Shown: positions 44,360-54,106, counted from the first letter of the stretch. The stretch: 64,000 nt of DNA from Hydrogenophilus sp. (GCA_026416515.1 JAOAEZ010000006.1:29201-93200), one strand, 5' to 3'. Made by a program: numbers and translations. Notes: a model not told the origin generated them from the letters alone.

Positions 44360-45529
44360 ATGAACCCTACCCCCCGACCCTCCCGTTGTCGTCTCTGTCG
44401 CCACCCTTTACCCCATGAGCCCTTCTTTCAGCTTGCGCCGATGCCGGCGGCGGCGCAGAATCTCCCCACGTTCGACCAGCTTGCTGCGGATCGCCCCGCT
44501 ACCCTTACCCTCTCCTGTTGTCCTCGCTGTACTCTGGTTCAGAGCCGTGATCCTCCCCCACCCTACTGGCGGGACGTGATTCGCGCCGTCGCTTACTCCG
44601 ACGCGATGCGTCACCTTCGCCGCCAGCAATTTGCCGACTTTGTCCGTCGCTACCACCTCAACGGCAAAACCGCTCTTGAAATCGGCAGCGGTCGAGGAGA
44701 ATATCTCCAACTCCTCGCCGAAGCCGGCCTTCGTCCCACCGGCTGCGAACACCACCGCGACAACGTCCGGCACGCCCGTGCGGCTGGTCACCGCGTCGTC
44801 ACCGCCTTCCCCCACCCCCGTTCTCGCCTCTGGCCCGGCGCCCCCTTTGCTGCGCTCTGCTCCTTCAACTTTATCGAACACTGGCCCGACCCCGTCGCCG
44901 TTCTCACCGCCGCCGCTCGTCAGCTCGCCCCCGATGCGGTCGCCCTCATCGAGGCCCCTAACTTCGAGATGATTCTCGCCAAAGGGCTCCTAGCCGAATT
45001 CATTGCCGACCACCTCTCCTATTTCACCCGTGCCACCCTCTCCCTCACCCTTCAACTCGCCGGCTTCGAACCCCTCGCGATCCGAACCCTTTTCGACGAC
45101 TACATCCTCAGCATTGAAGCGCGTCGCCTTTCCCTCCCTACTCCCGCCCCCTTTCGCACCACCCTCACTACCCTGACGCGCACCCTCCGCGAGCTGGTCG
45201 ACCGCTACGCCCCACGCCCCATCGCCCTCTGGGGTGCTGGCCACCAGGCCATTGCCGCGATCGCCCTTGCCGGAATCGGCCTGCACATCGCCTATGTCGT
45301 CGACTCTGCCCCCTTCAAGCAGGGCCGTTACACGCCGGTCACCCACCGACCGATTGTCCCTCCCCATCACCTTCGCGACCACCCCCCCGCTGCGCTCCTT
45401 GTCGCCGCAGGCGGCTATAATTGGGAAATCGCTCGCCAAGCCCGCGCGCTATGCCCCGAGCTCCCCATCTTCCTTCTCGACGGTGACCGCCTTGCACCCT
45501 TCACCGATGACGCCCGACCCTCCTCGTGA
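44360..45529 (+). CDS. Zinc-finger nucleotide-sugar C-methyltransferase (NovU/TylC3-like)
   Basis: 389-aa protein of three parts. The N-terminal Methyltransf_13 zinc motif is CRLCRHPLPHE ... CCPRCTLVQ (C-x2-C ... C-x2-C). The SAM domain has LEIGSGRGEYLQLLAEAGL and FNFIEHWPDPVAVL. The C-terminal Methyltransf_14 domain has a Rossmann-like LWGAGHQAIAAIALAG. Relatives methylate carbon 3 of dTDP- or CDP-4-keto-6-deoxy sugars. The usual catalytic glutamate/histidine region is present (EAPNFEMILAKGLLAEFIADHLSYFT). It overlaps the following epimerase/reductase gene by 23 bases. The substrate could be a keto-sugar made by the genes upstream. Confidence 0.85.
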   Translation: MNPTPRPSRCRLCRHPLPHEPFFQLAPMPAAAQNLPTFDQLAADRPATLTLSCCPRCTLVQSRDPPPPYWRDVIRAVAYSDAMRHLRRQQFADFVRRYHLNGKTALEIGSGRGEYLQLLAEAGLRPTGCEHHRDNVRHARAAGHRVVTAFPHPRSRLWPGAPFAALCSFNFIEHWPDPVAVLTAAARQLAPDAVALIEAPNFEMILAKGLLAEFIADHLSYFTRATLSLTLQLAGFEPLAIRTLFDDYILSIEARRLSLPTPAPFRTTLTTLTRTLRELVDRYAPRPIALWGAGHQAIAAIALAGIGLHIAYVVDSAPFKQGRYTPVTHRPIVPPHHLRDHPPAALLVAAGGYNWEIARQARALCPELPIFLLDGDRLAPFTDDARPSS

Positions 45530-46496
45530 GCCTCCTGTGCCACCTTCCCCCGCGCTCCTCCTCTACGGAGGCACCAGCCTCGTCGGTCGAGCGCTCCTGC
45601 GCACCCCCTCTTTCGTCGCCCGCTTCTCCTCCATTACTATCCTCACCCGCGACCCTGCTGGATTCCAAAACCGCTTTTCTCATCTCCTCGACCCTACCTC
45701 TGTTCGTCTCTGCCGCGCCGACCTCACCGATCCCCTCACCCTTCCTACTCTCACCGCAGACACCGCGATCATCGCCCTCACCGTTCCTCCCTCTACTCCA
45801 CCGCTCGAACGCTATCAAACGATCCTCACCATCACCACCAACGCCCTCGCCCATGCCTCCCGTTCCGGGATTCGTCATCTTCTCTACCTCAGCTCTGGAG
45901 CGGTTTACGGTCCCTACCCTCGCCCGATCGCTGAAGAAGACCCTCTCAATCTCGACCCCCTTGACCCCACTCACCACTATGGGCTCGCGAAACTCGCTGG
46001 CGAACACCTTGCCGCTCTCTATCGCTCTCAAGGCGGATACCGTCTCATCGTCGCTCGTCTCTTCTCCTTCTCTGGACCCGACTTTGTCGAACGCCGCGAC
46101 TACCTCCTCTCGGATCTCATCCACCAAGCCCTCTTCGAACCTGCCCTCGCGCTGCGCAGCGACCCCAACCTCACCCGCAGCTACCTCGACCAAGAAGATC
46201 TCGCCCGTGCCCTTCTTCTTCTTCTGGAACGGGGAAAGGACGGCAGCGTTTACAACATCGGTGCCCCTGACCCTTATACGGCCCAGCAACTTGCTGAGCA
46301 CGTGCAGCGCATTCTCGCCCCGCAAAAGCCCATCATCCATCTTAACTCCTCGACTCCCCCGACCCGCCTCTGCTACCTCCCCGACACTCGCCGCGCCACC
46401 GCGCTTGGTTTCTCGCCCGCTATTCCTCTAGAACGCTCGATCCAACGCGCCGCGCGCGCCCTCCTTCGATCCTCACCCGCCCCTGCCGAGCCATGA
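45507..46496 (+). CDS. NAD-dependent epimerase/dehydratase (possible YerF-like sugar reductase)
   Basis: SDR-family protein of 329 aa starting MTPDPPREPPVPPSPALLLYGG. The nucleotide motif is YGGTSLVGRALL (in place of GxxGxxG, with Ser-Leu). The substrate region is LLYLSSGAVYGPYP with the catalytic Tyr-Lys in HHYGLAKLAGEHLA. VARLFSFSGPDF and VYNIGAPDPYTAQQLAEHV complete the fold. In Yersinia the product of YerE is reduced by YerF, a dehydrogenase of this superfamily; this gene is the best candidate in the window for that step. It could equally be a 4-epimerase or 4-ketoreductase for another sugar. Confidence 0.75.
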   Translation: MTPDPPREPPVPPSPALLLYGGTSLVGRALLRTPSFVARFSSITILTRDPAGFQNRFSHLLDPTSVRLCRADLTDPLTLPTLTADTAIIALTVPPSTPPLERYQTILTITTNALAHASRSGIRHLLYLSSGAVYGPYPRPIAEEDPLNLDPLDPTHHYGLAKLAGEHLAALYRSQGGYRLIVARLFSFSGPDFVERRDYLLSDLIHQALFEPALALRSDPNLTRSYLDQEDLARALLLLLERGKDGSVYNIGAPDPYTAQQLAEHVQRILAPQKPIIHLNSSTPPTRLCYLPDTRRATALGFSPAIPLERSIQRAARALLRSSPAPAEP

Positions 46497-47014
46497 CCGA
46501 CTCCTTCTGGGAATCGCACCTCGCTCCCCTTGCGGAACGCCGCCCCAACGGAGAAGGGGGGCTCCCCGAACCTCTCTTTCTTTTTATTAGCCGTTACACC
46601 CCTCTGGTGAACGTCGACCTTCTCATCCGCGACGAAGCCGGCAACCTTCTCCTCACCTGGCGGGCGGACCGCTTCTATGGCCCGGGCTGGCACCTTCCGG
46701 GCGGAATCGTCCGCTACAAAGAGCGCCTCATCGACCGTCTCCATGCAGTAGCCCACCTCGAACTCGGAGCAACGATCGAACCCCTCTCCCCCCCTATCGG
46801 TCCCTTCGAACTCTTTGCCCGCCACCGCGACGAACGCGGCCACTTTCTCTCTTTTCTCTGGCCTGTTCGTCTCCTAACGCCCCCTTGCGCACCGGCCGCC
46901 GAAAGAGGAAATCCAACCCCCGGCGCCTGGGCGTGGCACCCCCAAGTCCCTGAAAACCTTCTTCCGGAGCAAGAGTGTTATCGTCCTTTTCTCACCTCTC
47001 TTCACCGCTCTTGA
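46493..47014 (+). CDS. Nudix hydrolase (GDP-mannose mannosyl hydrolase-like)
   Basis: 173-aa Nudix-fold protein. The degenerate Nudix box reads GGIVRYKERLIDRLHAVAHLELG, keeping the first Glu and the last Glu-x-Gly but lacking the central RE pair, as in GDP-mannose mannosyl hydrolases. The N-terminal FISRYTPLVNVDLLIRDEAGNLLLTWR and RFYGPGWHLPGGI also fit that group. It overlaps the epimerase gene by four bases and ends the sugar-synthesis block. It may remove a dead-end or excess nucleotide sugar; the sugar is unknown. Confidence 0.8.
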   Translation: MTDSFWESHLAPLAERRPNGEGGLPEPLFLFISRYTPLVNVDLLIRDEAGNLLLTWRADRFYGPGWHLPGGIVRYKERLIDRLHAVAHLELGATIEPLSPPIGPFELFARHRDERGHFLSFLWPVRLLTPPCAPAAERGNPTPGAWAWHPQVPENLLPEQECYRPFLTSLHRS

Positions 47015-47170
47015 CACTTCCGGTCGGCTCAAGAAAAAAGTCACATTCATTTACTCTCCTCCCTCAACAGTTCATCGTCGATCATACCGCTGCGTTTTTT
47101 TTTTACTAGAATATCTATGCGCTCTTTTCGAGAACAATTTACGTTCGCCGCTGATTTTTCCCCGAGTGAT

Positions 47171-47197
47171 TAAATTTTTCCTCCCATCTACCGTAAA
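47171..47197 (+). promoter_or_regulatory. Sigma28 (FliA)-type promoter of the radical SAM/glycosyltransferase operon
   Basis: TAAATTTT (47171-47178), an 11-base spacer, then ACCGTAAA (47190-47197) followed by C. Compared with the flagellar consensus TAAAGTTT-N11-GCCGATAA the -35 box differs at one base. The -10 has the same CCGTAAAC as the fliC promoter at 63786. The radical SAM ATG lies 30 bases downstream with AAGGAG six bases before it. The 213-base gap upstream also has a 10-base T run near 47097 with no hairpin before it. Confidence 0.7.
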
Positions 47198-47227
47198 CAA
47201 AGTCATCCTTTCTCTAAGGAGCCGCTC

Positions 47228-49222
47228 ATGAGCGACGCAGCTCTTCTCCATGCCACCAGCCCCCGCGAACTCCTCAAGCCCGACGAAGCCAAAAAACGCA
47301 GCGATCTCGCCAGCCGGAAGCCCTATCTCGCTGCCAAGTTTGCCCGCATCGCCGAACTTGAAGAGCAAGGCGGGATCAGTCCGATCATTCGTCTCGAAAA
47401 AAGCTACCTCTGCAACTTTCAATGTTCCCACTGCTGTGCCGAACCCTACATGGACCGTCACCTTCAAAAAGTCCTCGGCCTCAAACGCGATCCGCGGCCG
47501 CAGATGACCCTGGACGACATTCGACGCCTCTCGCGCGAAGCCGACGCGCTCGGCATCGCCCGCTTCGTCATCACTGGTGGTGAGCCTCTAGTCATGAAGG
47601 ACTTTGACCAAGTCGTCGAAGCGATCGACCCTGAGCGCCACTATGTCGTCACTGACACCAACGGCTGGTTTCTCGACGCGGCGAAAGCCAAACACCTCAA
47701 AGCGATCGGTGTAGAAAAGGTCCAGCTCTCCTTGGACAGCTTCAACGCTGCCGAGCACGACGCCTTTCGCAACAAGCCGGGTTCCTATCAACGGGTGATG
47801 CGGGCGATCGACGCCTCGCTCGAGGCGGGTCTCAATCTTATTCTCTCCACCGTCCTGGTGCGAGGGCGTCCTTTCACCCGTGAATTTGAAGAACTCTGTC
47901 GTTTCTGCACCGAACGCGGAATCGGCCTCTATGTCTCCTACGCGAAGCCCTCGGGGAAAGGAGCGGACCATCTCGAAGACTTTACCATCACCAAAGCCGA
48001 CGCCGACCGCATCCGTGAGCTCGAAAAGCGTTACAAAGTTTTCACCCATATGACCCCCTCCTACGGCTCCTTCAAAGGCTGCATCACGGTCAAGGGTATT
48101 ATCACCGTGACCTCTACCCTCGAAGTGACCCCATGCCCCTATATCGACTTCTCGCTCGGGAACCTTCGCGAAACCTCGCTCGCTGAAATTCTAGCCCGTG
48201 GTATGCGCAACCCTTGGCTCGGCCCCTATCGGCCCGACTGCCTCATCGGTGAAGACGAGGAATTCATGCGGCGGCACGTCGCTGAAACCCGCAAACGCGT
48301 TCTTCTACCGGTTCCCTGGGGCGAAGGTTTTCGCGATGGCCAACTTCTCAACGACCGCGAAAACGACCCGTTACCCCCTCAACACTTTGACGCCACGGGC
48401 CGCTGTGTGCCCCACGGTGTCACTGCGCCGGTACGGCGTCACCCACGCGGCTACTTTCGCGTCGAGCAACCGCGTCTCGACTGGGGAGAGATGCACCAAC
48501 GTCTTACCGTCGCCTTCTCCGCCGCTCCTCACCCTGCGGTCAACGCATCTCCCCTTCCCGACCGGCAGCGTTTTCAAGAGATCGGCGAAGCGCTCCTCGT
48601 CCCTCTCGCCACTGACCCTAACCTCTCTCCTCTTCTCCTTGCCCCGCGGGTTCCCTTCTTTCTCCCCGCCATCTCCACCGACGACCCGGGAGCGCTCTTA
48701 GAAAACTATTTTCTCCCGCGAGTAGAAGCCACCTTTCACACTGCCTTTCCGGAATACGAATTTTACGACCACCACCGTTCTCCCTTAGCGGGGCGCATCC
48801 ATTTGGCACCCGAGACCCGTGCAGAAGCAGTCGCCGCAACTCTCGCGCGCACCCCTATCGTCGGCTGGTTCTTTCCGGTACTCCTCGACTACTCCCTCGC
48901 CGCGATGCGGGAACGCGTCGCTACCCTCCCCTCCTCCTTTGCGCTCGCCGGCGGCTTTGAAACAGCAGCTGCACTCATCGCTGCACCCGACCTTCTTATG
49001 CGCTCTCACGGCTATGCCCCGCTCCTCTGGCTTGCAGCCTGGGAAACCGACGATCCCGACGAAGGCTACTATTTCGAAAATTACGGCTACAATCTCACCT
49101 TCAACCGCCGTAAGCACTTTCAAACCCTCTCTGAATACTGGAATGCAGGGCTCATTCTCTGGTCTCCCCTCCCTGAAGGGGCGGCGTCCTCTTTGCGCTC
49201 CTCTTCCTCTACATCCTCTTAA
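47228..49222 (+). CDS. Radical SAM protein with unrecognised C-terminal domain
   Basis: 664 aa. The radical SAM core occupies about residues 45-340, with the cluster motif CNFQCSHCC (CxxxCxxC) near residue 62, FVITGGEPLVMKDFDQV, and VQLSLDSFNAAEHDAF. A later cysteine region (TPCPYIDFSLGN) could bind part of an auxiliary cluster, but a full SPASM set is not seen. From about residue 420 comes a 240-residue domain I do not recognise (PRLDWGEMHQRLTVAF, ENYFLPRVEATFHTAFPEYEFYDH, YYFENYGYNLTFNRRKHFQTL). It starts under a sigma28-type promoter and ends six bases before the first giant glycosyltransferase gene, so a role in flagellin or glycan modification is inferred. Confidence 0.85.
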   Translation: MSDAALLHATSPRELLKPDEAKKRSDLASRKPYLAAKFARIAELEEQGGISPIIRLEKSYLCNFQCSHCCAEPYMDRHLQKVLGLKRDPRPQMTLDDIRRLSREADALGIARFVITGGEPLVMKDFDQVVEAIDPERHYVVTDTNGWFLDAAKAKHLKAIGVEKVQLSLDSFNAAEHDAFRNKPGSYQRVMRAIDASLEAGLNLILSTVLVRGRPFTREFEELCRFCTERGIGLYVSYAKPSGKGADHLEDFTITKADADRIRELEKRYKVFTHMTPSYGSFKGCITVKGIITVTSTLEVTPCPYIDFSLGNLRETSLAEILARGMRNPWLGPYRPDCLIGEDEEFMRRHVAETRKRVLLPVPWGEGFRDGQLLNDRENDPLPPQHFDATGRCVPHGVTAPVRRHPRGYFRVEQPRLDWGEMHQRLTVAFSAAPHPAVNASPLPDRQRFQEIGEALLVPLATDPNLSPLLLAPRVPFFLPAISTDDPGALLENYFLPRVEATFHTAFPEYEFYDHHRSPLAGRIHLAPETRAEAVAATLARTPIVGWFFPVLLDYSLAAMRERVATLPSSFALAGGFETAAALIAAPDLLMRSHGYAPLLWLAAWETDDPDEGYYFENYGYNLTFNRRKHFQTLSEYWNAGLILWSPLPEGAASSLRSSSSTSS

Positions 49223-49228
49223 TCTCCC

Positions 49229-52200
49229 ATGAGGCCCCTCTTCTACATTTTTGTCGGCGATTATGACCCTCAGAAGTTCGAGGTCTATCTCCTTCACCAT
49301 CTCGCCGATACCCTTAACCGCCTTGGCCACGAAGCCTATATCGTCGGCGGGCGCACCCAGGGCGACCTTCTCACCCCCACCCTTACCTATGAACGGGTCG
49401 CCGCCCATATCGACGCCCGACGGCTTCCCTGTCTCATCAATCCCCCCCCCGCCACGGGTACTGACCTCGACTTCGGCTATCGAATTCGCTGGGCAATGGT
49501 AGAATCATCAGCGGGGGATGGGGATTCCCAGAAAAACGAACCCTACTGGTACCACTATACCGCCGACCCGAAGAAGCTCCTCTATATCAACATATTTTCC
49601 AAATACTACAAAGCATTTGACCGTCTTTCCCCCCGTACCCTCATCATCGGAGCTCCGAACGAAAACTCTCGCTATCCGGTAACCGTCGACCATCGGCTAG
49701 ACGCCTCATCCACCATCCTCACGGCTTTTCTCCCCATCGCCAAGCTCTTCTGCTGCAGCACAATTACTCCGCTGATCACGATCGCCCGTCTACACGGCTG
49801 TCCGGTCTTATTTACAGGTGACCCTACCCAACTGGCCCTCGTAGAAGCCCCCGAGATCGGTATCCTCACCACTTTTTCCCTTAGCAATCTCACTGCGGCG
49901 ACCGCTCGCCTCCACGCTCAAATCGACACGATCATCGCAGCCATCAAAAAAAGGGAGCGCTCTCTGAAGCGTTTCACCGCTGAGGTTACAGCCGCAACTC
50001 AGAAGATAGGATTTAAAGCTGCCGTTCGCATTCCTCCTGTCCCCCTCTACCTTCAAAAGTCGCTCCCAATCGCCTGGAAAGAACCGCTTCTTCCCCTCTC
50101 TTTCCCCCACTTTGATTCCACTCAATATCAACACTATCGTCTTGCGTTCCCCCGGTTCGCAGCAAATGAAACCGTCGCCGAAATCCTCGCCGAAGAACTG
50201 ATCGCCTGGGAAGAAAAGCCGCGGGTATTTTTTCTCACTCTGGTTCGCACCGATCGCGACAGCGCGCTTCTCAAAGCGACCATAGCCGTTCTAGGCGAAC
50301 TCCTTTATCAAGAAGTCTTTCTGATTCTCATCGGCAGAGAGGAAATAATTCAACCGTTTCAAAGCGAAAAGATCCTCATCTTTCCCACCGACCAACCCAC
50401 TGAACCCAACCTGATCGAAATCGCCATCCTTCTCTCGCAGAATGGAATTACCGAGGGTCTGCTCCTCTTTATTCCCCCTGGAACTATCATCCATCCGCTT
50501 ACCCCCTTTCTCCTCGCTGACCGTTGGCGGAAAGGCTTTGAACTCATCACCTTCGACTTCGACCATCTCCTCGACGGACAAAGAACGCTTCCCGTTCTCT
50601 TCGACCGTTTTGACCCTTTCCTCTACTATGCCTATAACTACTTAGAATACGCTCTCGCCATCTCCTCCGAGCGGCTCAAAAACCTCGGAGCAATCGTGGA
50701 ACCTCTCCAGACCCTCACTGACCTTTACGATGCCCTCATCGCCACCACCCCTCTTCACAAAATTGAGCATCTTCACTACCCAGCCCTCTCCTTCCCCAGC
50801 GAAACCCCGCACGCCATCGCTCTCCAAAACGAAACCCGCCATCGCTCGCTCTTAGCCCGTTTTCCTATCCCCGCTTCCAGCGCCATCCTCTACGATCCCA
50901 CCGCCAAGATTTGGCGGATTTTTCCTCCTAAAATGGAGCACTCCTTCACCGTCGTCCTTCTTGCGCTCGACAAAGAGGCCTACGCCGTTGTAGAAACCTA
51001 TATCACCCTTTCTCGAAATAAAAATCTAAAAAAGATCATTGTGTTAACCAATCAATCCCCCGCGCTTCTCAAAGCGCTTCTCGAAGAATCCCCTACCCCC
51101 TTCACCCCTCGCCTCACCTTGCTACCCCTCAACGTCGAACCCGACAGCGACCCTCTCGCTTACTACCAGCCGGCTTCTGCCGAGATCGAAACCGACCACA
51201 TCCTTTTCTTAGAAGCAGGTCTCCTTCCAGAAACCTCAACCACTATCTCGGAACTCCTCGCTTACCTTCATCCCCCGGTCGCCGTCGCCACGCCGCTGCT
51301 CCTCGCCCAAAATCGGGAAACTGTCGTCGAACTAGGGTGCTTTTTAGGAGGAGCAGCCGCGCTCCCCTTCCGGCCTCGATTCCGATATGCCCACAAGGAT
51401 AAAATCCTCCTTCACCACTACGGGAAAGTCCCTCACTGTGTTCCACTTCCCTCCCCGCGGGCTTTCGCCACCACCAAAGAGCACCTATTCACAGAAGGAG
51501 AATCGTTCCTCTCGTGGCTAGAAAGACTTCACAACGGTGGCTACCTTGTCCTGGGGCACCCCGTTACCCGTTTCTATGCGGTTGAGTACACGCTGCTGCG
51601 CCTGCTCCACGATCGCTACGAATCTATCGTACCTCGGGAAGACTTCGGCTTTACGCGCCATCTCTCCTACCATCCCCCTGACCCGGTAGAACCGATCCCT
51701 GCGGCGCTTCTTGCCACCACCAACCCGCTCTTCGCGCACCATCAATCACTTCCCGTCATCAACTCGCAAGCTCCCCTCCTCTTTACCCTTCTTCCCTCTC
51801 GCCGAAAACGGATTCTCTTTCTCCTCGACAGCGACCCCTTCTCTGAAGCGCGTCTTACCCTTTTCCCCTTTCTACTGCGCCAAAAAGGGTGGTTCTTGGC
51901 GGAAAGCTACTTCCTCCACCTCCCTGCGCACCTTCCTACCCCCACGGAACTCTTGCGGTTTGCGCCGGATATTCTCGTCGTCTCAGCCTTTCCTTTCTTT
52001 GAACTGGTGGAAAGCATCGCGCTTTGGAAAAAGTACCTCCCTCAAACGGTCTTTTTCTTCTGTTGTCATGAGCCTTTTTTCGATGCTGCCGACCCATCTT
52101 CTCTCCCCTTTCTCTTCAACGCTTTTCAATTCCTCGACAGAGTTCAAAACGCGATCGACCGATTCATCTTTTTCTCCGCATCGACCCTGCAGAGAATCCG

Positions 52201-52903
52201 AAAGCACTTCCCTACGCTTCCTGCCGTTCTCCTTCCCCCCCCAAAGATTCCGGAAGCTTTAATGAACAATTTCTCTATCTCTATTTCAAGAAAAGGGGAA
52301 AAGAAACGGGCTGGATTTCTCACCTTTACCCCCGGTCCCCTCCCCCAATGGCTTGAGGCGACGATCCTCGAAACGGGCGATATTATCGAATGGGTCGTTA
52401 TCAACTTCTCTGAACACTTTTCTCGCTTTCTTTACCCTCCCATCTCGGAAAACCTACGTCGCTTTTTCCGGCGGCATGATCCTACTCGTTTACGGCTACA
52501 ACTCCACGCTCTCGATATGCTCCGCCTTGGTGGCTTTAAATACCCATCCACGATCTTCTCTTACCTGGCACTTGCCTCCGCTCAACTAGACCTCGGGATC
52601 GCTTTCGTAGATGCTGCCGGGTTTGCCCCACCCCTCGAAGTGGTAGAGTGGTTCGTTGACCATCAGATCCCTCTCCTCATCGATCCGCAACTCTCTGATC
52701 TTTATCGCAGTGACCTTCCCGAAAATCTCCCAAAACTCTCCCCTCTTCACACGGCTGAAGAGATCGGTCAGCTCGTAGCGCAATCCGATCTCCTGCGAGA
52801 ATATGGTGCCTCCCTCCACGCCGCGCGCGCGCGCTCCCCTTCCCTCGAAGAGCAGCTCCTCAGCTGGAACAATACCCTACTCTCCTCTCCCTCTCCCCTC
52901 TGA
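49229..52903 (+). CDS. Giant multi-module glycosyltransferase-like protein 1 (1224 aa)
   Basis: Four modules are visible. An N-terminal GT-B-like region (about 1-260) starts YIFVGDYDPQKFEVYLLHHLADTLNRLGHEAYIV. GT2-like module A begins near residue 330 (RVFFLTLVRTDRDSALL). GT2-like module B begins near 572 (FTVVLLALDKEAYAVVETYI). A GT4-like C-terminal region begins near 857 (KRILFLLDSDPFSEARL). The GT2 modules lack a clear acidic DxD motif: where DHDD-type residues are expected they read LLLFIPPGTII and ILFLEAGLL. Catalysis by these modules is therefore doubtful. No signal peptide or membrane helix is seen, so it is cytoplasmic. It shares its architecture with the 1103-aa protein downstream. 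Flagellin is the likely acceptor by context. Confidence 0.75.
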   Translation: MRPLFYIFVGDYDPQKFEVYLLHHLADTLNRLGHEAYIVGGRTQGDLLTPTLTYERVAAHIDARRLPCLINPPPATGTDLDFGYRIRWAMVESSAGDGDSQKNEPYWYHYTADPKKLLYINIFSKYYKAFDRLSPRTLIIGAPNENSRYPVTVDHRLDASSTILTAFLPIAKLFCCSTITPLITIARLHGCPVLFTGDPTQLALVEAPEIGILTTFSLSNLTAATARLHAQIDTIIAAIKKRERSLKRFTAEVTAATQKIGFKAAVRIPPVPLYLQKSLPIAWKEPLLPLSFPHFDSTQYQHYRLAFPRFAANETVAEILAEELIAWEEKPRVFFLTLVRTDRDSALLKATIAVLGELLYQEVFLILIGREEIIQPFQSEKILIFPTDQPTEPNLIEIAILLSQNGITEGLLLFIPPGTIIHPLTPFLLADRWRKGFELITFDFDHLLDGQRTLPVLFDRFDPFLYYAYNYLEYALAISSERLKNLGAIVEPLQTLTDLYDALIATTPLHKIEHLHYPALSFPSETPHAIALQNETRHRSLLARFPIPASSAILYDPTAKIWRIFPPKMEHSFTVVLLALDKEAYAVVETYITLSRNKNLKKIIVLTNQSPALLKALLEESPTPFTPRLTLLPLNVEPDSDPLAYYQPASAEIETDHILFLEAGLLPETSTTISELLAYLHPPVAVATPLLLAQNRETVVELGCFLGGAAALPFRPRFRYAHKDKILLHHYGKVPHCVPLPSPRAFATTKEHLFTEGESFLSWLERLHNGGYLVLGHPVTRFYAVEYTLLRLLHDRYESIVPREDFGFTRHLSYHPPDPVEPIPAALLATTNPLFAHHQSLPVINSQAPLLFTLLPSRRKRILFLLDSDPFSEARLTLFPFLLRQKGWFLAESYFLHLPAHLPTPTELLRFAPDILVVSAFPFFELVESIALWKKYLPQTVFFFCCHEPFFDAADPSSLPFLFNAFQFLDRVQNAIDRFIFFSASTLQRIRKHFPTLPAVLLPPPKIPEALMNNFSISISRKGEKKRAGFLTFTPGPLPQWLEATILETGDIIEWVVINFSEHFSRFLYPPISENLRRFFRRHDPTRLRLQLHALDMLRLGGFKYPSTIFSYLALASAQLDLGIAFVDAAGFAPPLEVVEWFVDHQIPLLIDPQLSDLYRSDLPENLPKLSPLHTAEEIGQLVAQSDLLREYGASLHAARARSPSLEEQLLSWNNTLLSSPSPL

Positions 52904-52907
52904 TCGG

Positions 52908-54032
52908 TCACCATCGCTCTTCCGCCGACCCTCCAAACGTCCCTCCCGAATAGCCGGTGATTGCAATCCCGTTGACAACGGCCATCTGATCGTAATGAAC
53001 CATTCGCTCACCCCCTCTAAATCGTATAAAAACCCCTAACGCATTGAGAAACCGATTTCGCTCCTCTACCTCTGGGCACCGGTCGATAAGCTTATGTAAG
53101 AGCACGATCCCCCGAGTAGCGGAACGAATCAAATGGGCAAGAGCCTCATCCTCCAGCAGTTCGGCGAGCAACTCCAATGCCTGGGCGATATCTGCTCGCG
53201 TCGCATCTTTACTCAATTGCCAACGACATAAAAACTCCAGAAGCGCCTCCCAGATAAAGCCGACATCCAGCAGAAAAAAATTCCTCTTTATTTTTCTTGG
53301 GATCACCCCATCTTGGCTCATTTTATAGATCTCTCGTACCCACCGGACATAAGAAGGGATAAATTGTGACCCCAAAAACCATCGGTCGAAATCGACATTT
53401 CCCTTCTCCATCACATGAAGCATATCGATGACGCCGGGGATATCGAGATAGGCAGTCAATGCCCGGCTGCTTGTCGCCAACATTGCCAACGACTGCGAAT
53501 CGGCGCTATATCCAAAGAGAAGGATATAGGAGTGCGCTGCGATCTGCTCCAAAACCTCCCTTGCCGCGATCCCCTGCGCGATCACTCCTACTAACCTCGG
53601 CATTCCGAACTCACTGCACAGGTCAAAAAAAGTTCCGTAGAAGACATTTCCCGTATGAGGGGGATAGCGGCAGTTCCCCACCGCGATCACCTTCACCCTC
53701 TTTTCAGCCACCACCTCTCTGATCTTTCTCAAGGTGCCCGGCACAATCAGATCGTCGTCGCCCATCAACCATACATAATCGGAATCGACATGTTGGATCA
53801 CATGATGCATGTTGTAATAGGAACCGAAATTCTCCGGCAACCGAAGGTACCTTAAGTTGCGATGGTAGGCGCTCAACTCTGAAACGAACTGCTCTGTTCC
53901 ATCCGCTGAACCGTTATCGCTGATGAAAATCTTCACCTCGGGCCACTCCTCCTCAATTATTTTCAAATTCCATTTCAAAGCATGCTCTAATCGCTCCCTT
54001 CTGCTATAAGTCGGGATATGGATCGCCAACAT
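52908..54032 (-). CDS. Family 2 glycosyltransferase on the opposite strand
   Basis: 374-aa GT-A enzyme with the GT2 opening LAIHIPTYSRRERLEHAL, FISDNGSADGTEQFVSEL and an intact acidic metal motif in YVWLMGDDDLIVPGTLRKI. The remainder (about residues 130-374) is helical and family-specific. It is the only minus-strand gene in the glycan island: tail-to-tail with giant protein 1 (4 bases between stops) and divergent from giant protein 2. Its DNA is visibly AT-richer than neighbours (many TTT/AAA runs), which points to later insertion. The sugar donor is unknown. Confidence 0.88.
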   Translation of the reverse strand: MLAIHIPTYSRRERLEHALKWNLKIIEEEWPEVKIFISDNGSADGTEQFVSELSAYHRNLRYLRLPENFGSYYNMHHVIQHVDSDYVWLMGDDDLIVPGTLRKIREVVAEKRVKVIAVGNCRYPPHTGNVFYGTFFDLCSEFGMPRLVGVIAQGIAAREVLEQIAAHSYILLFGYSADSQSLAMLATSSRALTAYLDIPGVIDMLHVMEKGNVDFDRWFLGSQFIPSYVRWVREIYKMSQDGVIPRKIKRNFFLLDVGFIWEALLEFLCRWQLSKDATRADIAQALELLAELLEDEALAHLIRSATRGIVLLHKLIDRCPEVEERNRFLNALGVFIRFRGGERMVHYDQMAVVNGIAITGYSGGTFGGSAEERW

Positions 54033-54106
54033 CGTCGTTCCTCCATTGACCTACCTACAACTCTATGCGATGATTCCCCTCATCGAAGCGATCACCGAGG
54101 CCTTCT

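Noticed and set aside
47096..47106. Run of ten T residues as a rho-independent terminator after the Nudix gene
   Set aside because: I could not build a GC-rich stem directly before the T run.
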